A stretch of DNA of 64,000 nt from Sorangium cellulosum So0157-2 (lineage in GTDB: Bacteria > Myxococcota_A > Polyangia > Polyangiales > Polyangiaceae), in contig NC_021658.1 of the NCBI RefSeq assembly GCF_000418325.1, positions 9,376,001-9,440,000 of the forward strand. The letters run 5' to 3'. Made by a program: the position numbers and the translations under genes. Under the pieces are notes generated by a model that saw only the letters and a list, made by a program, of their open reading frames with translations, was not told the origin of the DNA and did no database searches. This document shows, one piece after another, positions 56,244 to 64,000 of the stretch (positions within the stretch are counted from its first letter, which is position 1; each line of letters begins with the position of its first letter).

Positions 56244-57293
56244 CTACCAGGCGCCGACCACGACGACGCCCCCGCCCTGCGCCGTCGCGAGCGGCACAGC
56301 GCGCACGGCGCTGCTGCCCGGCGCCGGGGCCCACCAGAACGACGAGAGCGCCACCGCGCCCGCGACGCCCGCGCCGATGAAGCTCGCCCAGGCCGCGGCC
56401 TCGAGCGTGTCGCGCGCGCTGCGCTCGTCGTCCAGCGCCGCGCACGCCCCCGCGTGCTCATCGTACAAGCACGCCGCCAGCCCGCCGCGCCGGTGGATCG
56501 CCTCCGCCTGCGCCGCCGCCTCGCCGCCGCGCGCCGCCGCCGCGAGCGTGAAGCCCGTCCCGAGCGCGACGCCCGTCAACGCGAGCGCGAGCCCGCCGAA
56601 GCGAACGACCGTGCCCGCCGCCGGGCCGCTCGGCGCCGCGGGCGCAGCCGCCGCCGGCGCCGGCGCCGGCGCGCGCGGGGCCGCGGGCTCCGGCGGCGGC
56701 TTCGGCTCGAGGTGGAGGCCGATGATCGACTCGAGCCCCCGCCGCGCCTCGAACGGAAAGACGCCGTCGACATAGCCCTCGAGCTTGCCGCGCGCCTCGT
56801 GCCGTCCCGGCTCGACGTAGACGAAGTAATCGGCCTGCCCCTGGCCGATCCGCCGGCCGTCGATGAACACCTCGGCCTCGGGCCGGCTCACCGCGATCGT
56901 CGCGGGTGACACCTCGCGCTCCGCACGCCGAAGCCCCTCCGAGAACCGCCGCTTCGCCGCCTGCTGGAGCGCCTCCGGATCCCGCAGCGACTCCCGCAGG
57001 TGCTCCGCCGCATCCCGGAACCGCCCGAGCGCGAGCTCGCACAGGCCGAGCTCCCCCGCGAGCTCCGGCCGCGGATCCGCCTGCCACGCCGCGCGATACG
57101 ACGCCTCGGCTTCCTCCCACCGCCCGGCGCGCCGCGCCCGCTCGCCCCACGCGAACGCCTCCTCGGCCTCGGAGCGCGCCGAGGCCGCTCCGGACGGTCC
57201 AGCAGGGCGCGCTTCGCCGGCAGCCGCCGCCGCGAGACTCCATACGACAGAAGCCGCGGCTACCGCAAGGAGCAACCGGACCGTGGAGCCCAT
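56244..57293 (-). CDS. TPR/PEGA-domain membrane protein
   Basis: 349 residues. After a signal peptide (SLAAAAAGEA) there are TPR-like helices at about 40-110 (EEAFAWGERARRAGRWEEAEASYRAAW, ELGLCELALGRFRDAAEHLRESL). A PEGA-like beta domain at about 130-190 follows (ATIAVSRPEAEVFIDGRRIGQG, YVYVEPGRHEARGKLEGY). An Ala/Pro-rich linker leads to two transmembrane segments (about 225-248 and 298-318). PEGA domains sit at cell surfaces and often share operons with sigma or kinase genes. It is the first gene of a run that includes both Cys-rich lipoproteins, and it is divergent from the ECF sigma gene with 232 bp between starts. It may be the sensor or structural partner controlled by that sigma factor. 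Confidence 0.82.
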   Translation of the reverse strand: MGSTVRLLLAVAAASVVWSLAAAAAGEARPAGPSGAASARSEAEEAFAWGERARRAGRWEEAEASYRAAWQADPRPELAGELGLCELALGRFRDAAEHLRESLRDPEALQQAAKRRFSEGLRRAEREVSPATIAVSRPEAEVFIDGRRIGQGQADYFVYVEPGRHEARGKLEGYVDGVFPFEARRGLESIIGLHLEPKPPPEPAAPRAPAPAPAAAAPAAPSGPAAGTVVRFGGLALALTGVALGTGFTLAAAARGGEAAAQAEAIHRRGGLAACLYDEHAGACAALDDERSARDTLEAAAWASFIGAGVAGAVALSSFWWAPAPGSSAVRAVPLATAQGGGVVVVGAW

Positions 57294-57525
57294 CTCCCCG
57301 GCACGCTACGTAGCAGGCGCCATGCGGTCAAGGCACCTTGGCGCGGAGACGACGACGATCTCGGCACAACCATCAGGCAATTTTGGTGGCATATACGGAA
57401 TGCCCCGCCTCATCCTGCTCGGCGTGGTGCAAAGCACGCGTACTGAGCACGACGGACCCGGAGCGCCTCCGCCCGGCATGCCGTTTTTCAAATGTCGAGC
57501 AGGCTCGCCACGTAACTGGGATGGT

Positions 57526-58788
57526 ATGGGGAAACCTTCTCGCAAGACCCACGGCGCCGCCGAGGGCTCGCCGCTCACCCTGGAGGCGATCATGGCCGAG
57601 CACCTGGAGGACATTCGCCGCTACCTCGAGCGGCAGGGTTTCCGGGGCGCGGATCGGGACGACCTGGTCCAGGAGATCTTCCACGGCGCAGCGCGATCGC
57701 TGTCCCGGTTCGATCCTCAGCTCGGCACCGTGCGCGCCTGGCTGCTCAGGATCGCGTACAACCTGACCTCCAACGAACGCAAGCGCGCCTATCGCCGGCG
57801 CGAGGCGCTGTGGCCGGAGGAGGCGCTCGACGAGCTCTCCAGCGATGTGCCGGACTCCGAGACACGGCTCATCGAAGCGCAGCGGAGCGCTGTTCTCGCG
57901 GAGCTGCTCCTGGAGGTCCCTCCGGCGCGCCGAGAGATCCTCGTCGCGCACGATCTGGAGGAGGCGGCGGTCCAGGACATCGCCGACGAGCACGCGATCC
58001 CGCGCGGCACCGTGTGGAACCACCTCCGGCTCGCGCGGCTGAGCCTCGGCGCCGCCGCGCGGCGCTGGCGGGCGCGGAACCGCGGCCGCGGCGCGCTGCT
58101 CGCGCCGGTCGCCGTCGCGTTCGGCGCGGGCGAGGCGCGTGCCTCGTCGGGGCCGCTCCACCGAGGCCCGCTGCAGCGGCTGCTCGGCTGGGCTCGCCGC
58201 GCTTTCCGGCGCTCGCCGTCTCGCGGGGAGGCCGGCCCGGCGGCGAGCTCGCGGCGCAGTTCACCGGTGCCGACACGGGGCGCCGGGCGATCGATGGCCC
58301 GCGCCGCGACTGGCGCCGTGGCGGGTGCGCTCGTCCTGTTCACCTCGGGCGGGCGCAGCGACGTGGCGGCGCCGCCAGCCGACGCGGTCGCGTTGCGCTC
58401 GCCGACGTTCATGACGGCCGTTCCGCGCGGCCCGGATCGTCACTGGGCTCGGGCGCTTCCCCCGGCCCTTCCGGCCGCCGGCGCCGCAGGCGGCGGTCCC
58501 AGGGCGACGGGTCGCAGCCCGTCGAGCCCGCGGCACGCGCATGGCCCGCTTCAGGGCGGCGGCGCCCTGTCCACGAGCGAGGATCGCCTATGGCGACAGG
58601 CGATCGCGACGCTCACCTCCGGTCGAAGCGACGCAGCGCGCCTGCTGCTCGAGCGACACCGGCGCGAGTTCCCCCGGGGTGTTCGTGCAGCGGACCGCGA
58701 GGAGCTCCTGCGATGGCTGCGAGCGGACGTCGACGGCAATGGACGCGGGCACCCGCCGATGAGCAGCATTCCGCCGCGATCGCGGTGA
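57526..58788 (+). CDS. ECF sigma factor with membrane-spanning C-terminal extension
   Basis: 420 residues from the ATG at 57526. Region 2 is visible as DRDDLVQEIFHGAARSLSRFDPQLGTVRAWLLRIAYNLTSNERKR. Region 4 is LAELLLEVPPARREILVAHDLEEAAVQDIADEHAIPRGTVWNHLRLARLSL. After the sigma part (about 190 residues) comes an Arg/Ser-rich linker, one hydrophobic segment (ARAATGAVAGALVLFTSGG, about residues 260-285), and a final domain with LWRQAIATLTSGRSDAARLLLERHRREFPRG, a TPR-like motif seen in anti-sigma-linked proteins of myxobacteria. The fusion suggests a membrane-tethered sigma factor released or reoriented by a signal. The divergent neighbour is the PEGA protein. No separate anti-sigma gene is seen. 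Confidence 0.85.
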   Translation: MGKPSRKTHGAAEGSPLTLEAIMAEHLEDIRRYLERQGFRGADRDDLVQEIFHGAARSLSRFDPQLGTVRAWLLRIAYNLTSNERKRAYRRREALWPEEALDELSSDVPDSETRLIEAQRSAVLAELLLEVPPARREILVAHDLEEAAVQDIADEHAIPRGTVWNHLRLARLSLGAAARRWRARNRGRGALLAPVAVAFGAGEARASSGPLHRGPLQRLLGWARRAFRRSPSRGEAGPAASSRRSSPVPTRGAGRSMARAATGAVAGALVLFTSGGRSDVAAPPADAVALRSPTFMTAVPRGPDRHWARALPPALPAAGAAGGGPRATGRSPSSPRHAHGPLQGGGALSTSEDRLWRQAIATLTSGRSDAARLLLERHRREFPRGVRAADREELLRWLRADVDGNGRGHPPMSSIPPRSR

Positions 58789-58980
58789 GCGGCGCCGCAC
58801 GGGGCGCGATGGCGCAACAAGGAGGGTGAAAGAGATCAGCATCGATGGAGAAACGAATGGGCTGCTCGGCTGCAAGGCGCCCGATTCGTGCCATCCCCTC
58901 CTGGCGAGTCCTCCAGGCATTGCCATGTCCGCCCAGGCCCGCCACCATGGCCCCGTTTCGCTCAACCCAAGGAGGCGCCT

Positions 58981-59724
58981 GTGGCAGACCCCTACATCGA
59001 TCCTTTCGAGACGAAGATTTACGGCAAGTTCGCGCGCGAGCAGATGGCCGCGGTCCTGATGGGCAAGGTCCCGCCGCTCGACGGCATGGTGGAGTTCGCG
59101 ATCGGCAAGCAGCTCGTCGCCGATCAGGCGATGTCCGATGTCCTCGATCGCCAGCCCAAGCCCGCGCCGGAGCTCGACAGCGGCGCGGTGCTCGACGAGG
59201 CGCGGGACGTCGTCGTGCGTTTCGGCTCGTACCTCGACTCGCTCAAAGGGAGGCCGGTCGATCCCAAGGTGTTCTTCCGCGGCGAGATGCCGAGCGTCCT
59301 CGCGCGCCGGCGGATCACGAAGCTCACCGCCGCCGTCGGGCACATCGCCGACGAGCTCGAGCGGCAGCGCGAGAAGGTCCGCGGCGCGGACATGTGGCTG
59401 GCCGAGCTCCGGGAGGTGCACGAGAGGCTCGGGATCGTGGAGCGGCAGCAGCGCGCCACGCGGGTCGAGCGGGTCGAGCTCGGCCCCGAGGTGTCGACCG
59501 CGCGCGACGCCTGGCTGGGCGTCTACAACGCCAACAAGACCCTCGTGCGCGGGCTGCTCGCCCACCTCGGCAAGCCCGAGCTCCTGCCGCTCATCTTCGA
59601 CGACCTGGCCGAGGTGCACCGCACGAGCGGCGTGAGCGACGCGCTCCCGCCCGGCCAGCCGGCCGCGCCGCCCGGCCAGCCGGCCGCGCCGGCCGCCGGG
59701 ACGGAACCCGCGCCGGACGCGTGA
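58981..59724 (+). CDS. Hypothetical soluble protein
   Basis: 247 residues. The GTG at 58981 was chosen because AAGGAGG lies 5 bases upstream, a near-ideal ribosome site. The sequence is mainly helical: DPYIDPFETKIYGKFAREQMAAVLMGK, RRRITKLTAAVGHIADELERQREKVRG, MWLAELREVHERLGIVERQQRATR. It ends with LLAHLGKPELLPLIFDDLAEVHRTSG and two GQPAAPP repeats. No signal peptide, membrane segment or known motif is present. The gene follows the ECF sigma gene after 192 bp and could be a regulon member. A very strong terminator follows. Confidence 0.7.
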   Translation: MADPYIDPFETKIYGKFAREQMAAVLMGKVPPLDGMVEFAIGKQLVADQAMSDVLDRQPKPAPELDSGAVLDEARDVVVRFGSYLDSLKGRPVDPKVFFRGEMPSVLARRRITKLTAAVGHIADELERQREKVRGADMWLAELREVHERLGIVERQQRATRVERVELGPEVSTARDAWLGVYNANKTLVRGLLAHLGKPELLPLIFDDLAEVHRTSGVSDALPPGQPAAPPGQPAAPAAGTEPAPDA

Positions 59725-59731
59725 GCCCGCG

Positions 59732-59768
59732 GCCCGCTGCAAGGCTTGATGCAAGCCTTGCAGCGGGC
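59732..59768 (+). terminator. Perfect 17-bp hairpin terminator
   Basis: GCCCGCTGCAAGGCTTG (59732-59748) and its exact complement (59752-59768) flank a 3-base loop. It begins 7 bp after the stop codon at 59724. It is the first of several dyads in this region and by far the most stable. Confidence 0.75.
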
Positions 59769-59780
59769 GACTCGGTCGCC

Positions 59781-59932
59781 GAGTCGGCCGTTTCAAGGCT
59801 TGAGACGGCCGACTCGGGGGGCCAGCGGGGCGTTTCAAGGCTTGAGACGGCCGGCTGGGCGGCCAGGGGAGCCGTTTCAAGGCTTGAAATCGCCGGCTGG
59901 GCGGCCGAGTCGGGCGGTTCAAGCCTTGAAGC
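59781..59932. repeat. 42-bp tandem array of TCAAGGCTTGA dyads
   Basis: The dyad TTTCAAGGCTTGA recurs with its first T at 59791, 59833, 59875 and (as GTTCAAGCCTTGA) 59917, an exact 42-bp period. The first copy extends to 17-bp arms (59781-59797 and 59799-59815, one mismatch). Later copies keep 9-10 paired bases on each side. Between dyads lies a GC-rich spacer with CCGGCTGGGCGGCC. Confidence 0.88.
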
Positions 59933-60067
59933 GGGTGACGGCGCGGCGGGGAAGGCGCTCTCAAGGCCATCTCGGTCGCTCCGTCGCGCTTCGGGGAGCG
60001 CTGCGCGCCGGTCCGGCCGGTCTCGCCGGTCGACTTCCCGGACGAACCCGCAGCGCAAGGGCGCGCG

Positions 60068-62044
60068 TCAGAGCCCGTTGGGGATCACGGTGAGGGTGCC
60101 GGATCCCCGGTTGGTCAGGACGAGATCGTCGTACCCGTCGCCATCCAGGTCCGCGGCGGCGATGGCGTTGGGGCCGGGCGACGTGCCGGTCGGGACGACG
60201 GGGCCCGAGGTGAAGACTCCGCCGCCGTCGCCGGTCATCGGGCGGACGCCGCCCGAGGAGGTGGTGACCAGGATGTAGGCGTCGAGCTTGCCGTCGCCGT
60301 TGAAATCACTGGCCACGACCCCCAGCGCCGAGTTGGCGATCGCGCTGGCCCCGGTGGCGGACGGAACGCCGCTCGCGACCGTGCCGTCGCCGTTCCCTTT
60401 GAAGAAGTAGAGGTACGCGCCGGCCGCGCCGTTCGAGAGGATGTCGAGCGTGCCGTCGCCGTCGGCGTCGCCGAAGGCGATGCCCGCCGTCTGGCCGCTG
60501 GCGGAGTTGGTGTAGGCGACCGGCGCGGCGAACGAGCCGTTGCCCTGGTTGATGAGGATCGAGAGACGTGCGGCGCTGGGGCTCGTCACCACGAGATCGG
60601 AGAAGCCGTCGCCGTTCAGATCGCGGCAGGCGATGCTCGACTGCACGCCCCCGGTGGCCGCGATGGAGACGAGCGTGGGCGCGCCGAAGCTGCCCCCGCC
60701 GGTGCCCAGGATCACGCTCACCTGACTCTGGGTCACGCTGGCGGTGGCGATGTCGGCCGCGCCGTCATGATCGAAGTCCCCGGCGCAGAGGTGGACGGAG
60801 CCCGGGGTTCCGGTGGTGAAGCTCGCCGGCGTGTCGAAGGTTCCGGGCGCGCTCGGGCCCAGGTTTCGGTAGACGCTGATGCTCCCGTTGCTGGCCGGCA
60901 GGTTGGTCTGGCCGTCGACGGTGACGGCGTCGAGCCACCCGTCGCCGTCCACGTCCACCGCCACGACCGCGTTGCTGGAGAGCGGGGCGCCGGCGGTGTA
61001 GAGCTCCGGCTGGAAGGTCGCGTCGCCGTTGCCGTGGAAGACGGAGAGCGACCCGGCGGGGGTCATCGACGATCCGGATTCGGCGTTGGCCACCAGGACG
61101 TCGAGCTCACCGTCGCCATTCACGTCGGCGACCGCCGGGGCCAGCGGGTTGTGGAGCGCGGAGGTGCTGATCGGCGTGTCGGGGACCTGGCCGGAGGGCG
61201 GGGTCTGACAGCCACCGTTCGAGCAGATTTCGCCCGCCGCGCACGCGAGGTTGCAGCCATTGCAGTGGGAGGCGTCGCTCTGGAGGTTCACCTCGCAGCC
61301 GTCGGACGTGAGCCCGTTGCAGTCCGCGAGGCTGCCTTCGCACGCCTCGCAGCGGGTCCCCTCGTAGGTGGGCAAGCACGCGCAGGTAGTGCTGTCGATG
61401 CCGTCGACGCAGGTCCCGTCGTTCTGGCACGGGCTTTCGGCGCACTCGTCGATGTCGATTTCGCAGCTCGCGCCGGTGAAGCCGGGCAAGCACGCGCAGG
61501 TGGTGCTGTCGATGCCGTCGGTGCAGGTCCCGCCGTTCTGACACGGGTTCTCGGCGCACTCGTCGATGTCGGCGCAGGCCACGCCGTCGCCCTCGTACCC
61601 CGCGTTGCAAGCGCAGGTGAAGGCGCCCGTCGTGTTGTTGCATGTAGCGTTCGCGTCGCAGTCGTCGGTGCCCAGGGCGCACTCGTCGACGTCGGTGCAG
61701 GTCACGCCGTCGCCCTCGTACCCCGCATTGCAAGCGCAGGTGAAGGCGCCCGTCGTGTTGGCACACGCAGCGTTCGCGTCGCAGTTGTCGGTGCCCAGGG
61801 CGCACTCGTTCACATCGGTGCATGTGCCGCTCTGGCAGGTGAGGCCGTCGCAGCACGGCGCCGTGGGGTCGCACGGCGCGTTCACAGCCTGACAGCCCTG
61901 GCCGCCGCAGGTCGGCTCGCAGCTCGGCTCGTCGTCATCGCCGCCGGGCACGGAGGGGCCGGCGCTGGTGCAGCTCGCGAACAGCAGGGTGGAGAGTGCC
62001 GGGATCGCGAGACAGCTGAAAAGAGAGCTCTTGCGATGGCGCAT
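60068..62044 (-). CDS. Lipoprotein with four EGF-like domains and FG-GAP repeats (copy 1)
   Basis: 658 residues. The signal ends in LLFASC. Four EGF-like domains follow (about 70-240): two of the calcium-binding EGF type with DVNECALGTDNCDANAACANT and DVDECALGTDDCDANATC, then two with IDECAENPCQNGGTC and IDECAESPCQNDGTC. A short Cys module (GLTSDGCEVNLQSDASHC) leads to a beta-propeller of FG-GAP/VCBS type with DVNGDGELDVLVAN, DVDGDGWLDAVTVDG, DLNGDGFSDLVVTS and DLDGDGYDDLVLTN. Such proteins are calcium-dependent surface adhesins or ligand-binding proteins. It lies 70 bp downstream of a close paralogue on the same strand and may be co-transcribed. Confidence 0.9.
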   Translation of the reverse strand: MRHRKSSLFSCLAIPALSTLLFASCTSAGPSVPGGDDDEPSCEPTCGGQGCQAVNAPCDPTAPCCDGLTCQSGTCTDVNECALGTDNCDANAACANTTGAFTCACNAGYEGDGVTCTDVDECALGTDDCDANATCNNTTGAFTCACNAGYEGDGVACADIDECAENPCQNGGTCTDGIDSTTCACLPGFTGASCEIDIDECAESPCQNDGTCVDGIDSTTCACLPTYEGTRCEACEGSLADCNGLTSDGCEVNLQSDASHCNGCNLACAAGEICSNGGCQTPPSGQVPDTPISTSALHNPLAPAVADVNGDGELDVLVANAESGSSMTPAGSLSVFHGNGDATFQPELYTAGAPLSSNAVVAVDVDGDGWLDAVTVDGQTNLPASNGSISVYRNLGPSAPGTFDTPASFTTGTPGSVHLCAGDFDHDGAADIATASVTQSQVSVILGTGGGSFGAPTLVSIAATGGVQSSIACRDLNGDGFSDLVVTSPSAARLSILINQGNGSFAAPVAYTNSASGQTAGIAFGDADGDGTLDILSNGAAGAYLYFFKGNGDGTVASGVPSATGASAIANSALGVVASDFNGDGKLDAYILVTTSSGGVRPMTGDGGGVFTSGPVVPTGTSPGPNAIAAADLDGDGYDDLVLTNRGSGTLTVIPNGL

Positions 62045-62114
62045 GCGTTGTCCTCTGTTTTCTTGTTGGAGCGGCGGGGGGGGGTGCCGCGCGATGTTAG
62101 CCTGCGCTGGCGGG

Positions 62115-64000
62115 TCAGAGCCCGTTCGGGATCACGGTGAGGGTGCCGGAGCCGCGGTTCGTCAGGACGAGATCGTCGTACCCATCGCCGTCCAGGTCCG
62201 CGGCGGCGATGGCGTTGGGGCCGGGCGAGGCGCCGGTCGGGACGACGGGACCCGCGGCGAAGCCTCCGCCGCCGTTGCCGGTCATCGGGCGGACGCCGCC
62301 CGGGGAGGTGGTGACCAGGATGTAGGCGTCGAGCTCACCGTCACCGTTGAAATCGCTGGCCACGACCCCCAGCGCCGAGTTGGCGATCGCGGTGGGCGAA
62401 GCGGTGGATGAAGCGCCGCTCGCGAACGTGCCGTCGCCGTTCCCCTTGAAGAAGAAGAGGAACCGGCCGGCCGCGCCGTTCGAGAGGATGTCGAGCGTGC
62501 CGTCGCCGTCGGCGTCGCCGAAGGCGATGCCCGCCGTCTGGCCGCTGGCGGCGTTGGTGTAGGCGACCGGCGCGGCGAACGAGCCGTTGCCCTGGCTGAT
62601 GAGGATCGACAGGCGCGCGGTGCCGGGGCTCGTCACCACGAGATCGGAGGAGCCGTCGCCGTTCAGATCGCGGCAGGCGATGCTCGACTGCACGCCGCCT
62701 GTGCCCGAGATGGGGATGAGCGCGGGCGCGGCGAAGCTGCCCGTGCCGGTGCCCAGGATCACGCTCACCTGACTCGACGTCACGCTGGTGGTGGCGATGT
62801 CGGCCACCCCATCGCTATCGAAGTCCCCGGCGCAGAGGTGGACCGAGCCCGGGGTTCCGGTGGTGAAGGTCGTCGGCATGCCGAAGGTCCCGGGCGCGCT
62901 CGGGCCCAGGTTTCGGTAGACGCTGATGCTCCCGTTGCTGGTGGGCAGGTTGGTCTGGCCGTCGACGGTGACGGCGTCGAGCCAGCCGTCGCCGTCCACG
63001 TCCACCGCCACGACCGCGTTGCTGGAGAGCGGGGCGCCCGGATAGTAGAGCTCCGGCTGGACGGTCGTGTCGCCGTTGCCGTGGAACACGGAGAGCGACC
63101 CGGCGGGGGTTTGTGACGATCCGGATTCGGCGTTGGCCACCAGGATGTCGAGCTCGCCGTCGCCATTCACGTCGGCGACCGCCGGAGCCAGCGGGCTGTG
63201 GGGCGCGGGCACGCTGATCGGCGTGCCGGGGACCTGGCCGGAGGGCGCGGCCTGGCAGCCGCCGTTCGCGCAGATGTCACCCGGCGCGCACGCGCTGTTG
63301 CAGGCGTTGCAGTGGGAGGCGTCGCTCTGGAGGTTCACCTCGCAGCCGTCGGACGTGAGGCCGTTGCAGTCCGCGAGGCTGCCTTCGCACGCCTCGCAGC
63401 GGGTCCCCTCGTAGGTGGGCAAGCACGCGCAGGAGTAGCTGTCGATGTGGTCGACGCAGGTCCCGTCGTTCTGGCACGGGCTTTCGGCGCACTCGTCGAT
63501 GTCGGTCTCGCAGTCGGCGCCGGTGAAGCCGGGCGGGCACGCGCAGGTGTAGCCGTCGATGCCGTCGGTGCAGGTCCCGCCGTTCTGGCACGGACTTTCG
63601 GCGCACTCGTCGATATTGGTGCAGGTCACGCCGTCGCCCTCGTACCCCGCGTTGCAAGCGCAGGTGAAGGAGGTCGGCGTATCGGCGCATGTAGCGTTCG
63701 CGTCGCAGTCGTCGGTGCCCAGGGCGCACTCGTCGTTCTCGGTGCACGTGCCGTGATGACAGGTGAGGCCGTCGCAGCACGGCACCGCGGCGTCGCAGGG
63801 CGCGCCCTCGGGGAGGCAGCCGTCGCCGTGGCAGGTGGGATCGCCCAGGGCGATGTAGTCGCCGAGATGCAGCAAGTGCGCGGGGAGGCACAACAGGTTG
63901 ATCTTGAGGATCGTGTAGGGGTACGTCGTGGAGCCGTTCCTGTGGCACATCAGGATCGTGCCGTGGACGTCGAAGTCGTCGCAATGATCGGGGGTGAGGG
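62115..64000 (-). CDS. EGF/FG-GAP lipoprotein (copy 2), 5' end outside window
   Basis: At least 628 residues; the frame is open to the window edge, so the real start and signal peptide lie outside. An ATG at 63950 exists, but sequence before it (DDFDVHGTILMC) continues in frame. The first visible part, LMCHRNGSTTYPYTI to LPAHLLHLGDYIALGDPTC, matches a short Cys/His module found in many exported bacterial proteins (the VCH...HxxHGD pattern). Three EGF-like domains follow, then a propeller. From the EGF domains to the C-terminal TVIPNGL the protein is very close to the downstream copy, and long stretches of DNA are identical. This is a recent gene duplication with one EGF domain fewer in this copy. 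Confidence 0.85.
   Translation of the reverse strand, partial: LTPDHCDDFDVHGTILMCHRNGSTTYPYTILKINLLCLPAHLLHLGDYIALGDPTCHGDGCLPEGAPCDAAVPCCDGLTCHHGTCTENDECALGTDDCDANATCADTPTSFTCACNAGYEGDGVTCTNIDECAESPCQNGGTCTDGIDGYTCACPPGFTGADCETDIDECAESPCQNDGTCVDHIDSYSCACLPTYEGTRCEACEGSLADCNGLTSDGCEVNLQSDASHCNACNSACAPGDICANGGCQAAPSGQVPGTPISVPAPHSPLAPAVADVNGDGELDILVANAESGSSQTPAGSLSVFHGNGDTTVQPELYYPGAPLSSNAVVAVDVDGDGWLDAVTVDGQTNLPTSNGSISVYRNLGPSAPGTFGMPTTFTTGTPGSVHLCAGDFDSDGVADIATTSVTSSQVSVILGTGTGSFAAPALIPISGTGGVQSSIACRDLNGDGSSDLVVTSPGTARLSILISQGNGSFAAPVAYTNAASGQTAGIAFGDADGDGTLDILSNGAAGRFLFFFKGNGDGTFASGASSTASPTAIANSALGVVASDFNGDGELDAYILVTTSPGGVRPMTGNGGGGFAAGPVVPTGASPGPNAIAAADLDGDGYDDLVLTNRGSGTLTVIPNGL

Overview
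The window is very GC-rich bacterial DNA. Genes have strong GC bias at third codon positions and are densely packed. It encodes eukaryote-like Ser/Thr kinases, FHA-coupled sigma-54 activators, huge multi-domain sensor kinases, and many lipoproteins with Gly-rich linkers. This combination points to a large-genome myxobacterium of the Sorangium/Polyangium type. That is inference from gene content; no rRNA, tRNA, phage, insertion sequence or CRISPR array was found.

Layout. 0-12.9 kb: a GIY-YIG nuclease-fold protein, an AAA-like ATPase/PD-(D/E)XK protein, a P1-family (DmpA-like) peptidase, a 1996-residue kinase/ATPase/histidine-kinase sensor, a histidine phosphatase and a sugar-dehydrogenase-like lipoprotein. 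12.9-19.1 kb: an AmpG-like MFS transporter translationally coupled to a TetR regulator with a readable promoter and operator; a trypsin-like protease gene broken by a 254-bp tandem duplication; a GNAT acetyltransferase; and a ferritin-like lipoprotein. 19.1-25.5 kb: an exported collagen-like protein of 782 residues, a GT4 glycosyltransferase, a Ser/Thr kinase, and a family of long hairpin elements. 25.9-35.6 kb: a 1621-residue metzincin-type lipoprotein with a 13-bp repeat array upstream, a small membrane protein, and two tandem MopE-like lipoproteins.

35.9-43.3 kb: a B12-binding radical SAM protein preceded by a small proline-rich gene, a Kef-type K+/H+ antiporter, a three-copy repeat of about 96 bp, and a Ser/Thr kinase next to an FHA/sigma-54 activator, separated by minisatellites open in all three frames. 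43.6-51.4 kb: YbjN-like protein, PspA, a Ca2+-type P-ATPase and a secreted CBM9/FG-GAP-like protein, which may form a membrane-stress cluster, then a PAS/STAS (RsbR-like) protein. 51.4-53.8 kb: a decay zone with nuclease-like fragments, a zinc-ribbon gene with a probable 1-nt deletion, the C-terminal half of an ECF-type sigma factor, and the tail of a lost lipoprotein. 53.9-64 kb: two tandem 27-cysteine lipoproteins, a PEGA/TPR membrane protein divergent from a membrane-extended ECF sigma factor, a hypothetical protein followed by an array of dyad repeats, and two tandem EGF/FG-GAP lipoproteins, the last cut by the window edge.

The main themes are envelope and surface proteins (collagen-like, EGF-like, MopE-like, Cys-rich) and phospho-signalling. 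Tandem duplication is common at every scale, from 13-bp units to whole genes. No complete, self-evident new system is proven. The best candidates for follow-up are the Cys-rich lipoprotein/PEGA/ECF-sigma locus, the radical SAM/proline-rich pair, and the kinase-FHA-sigma54 pair with its frame-ambiguous repeat.
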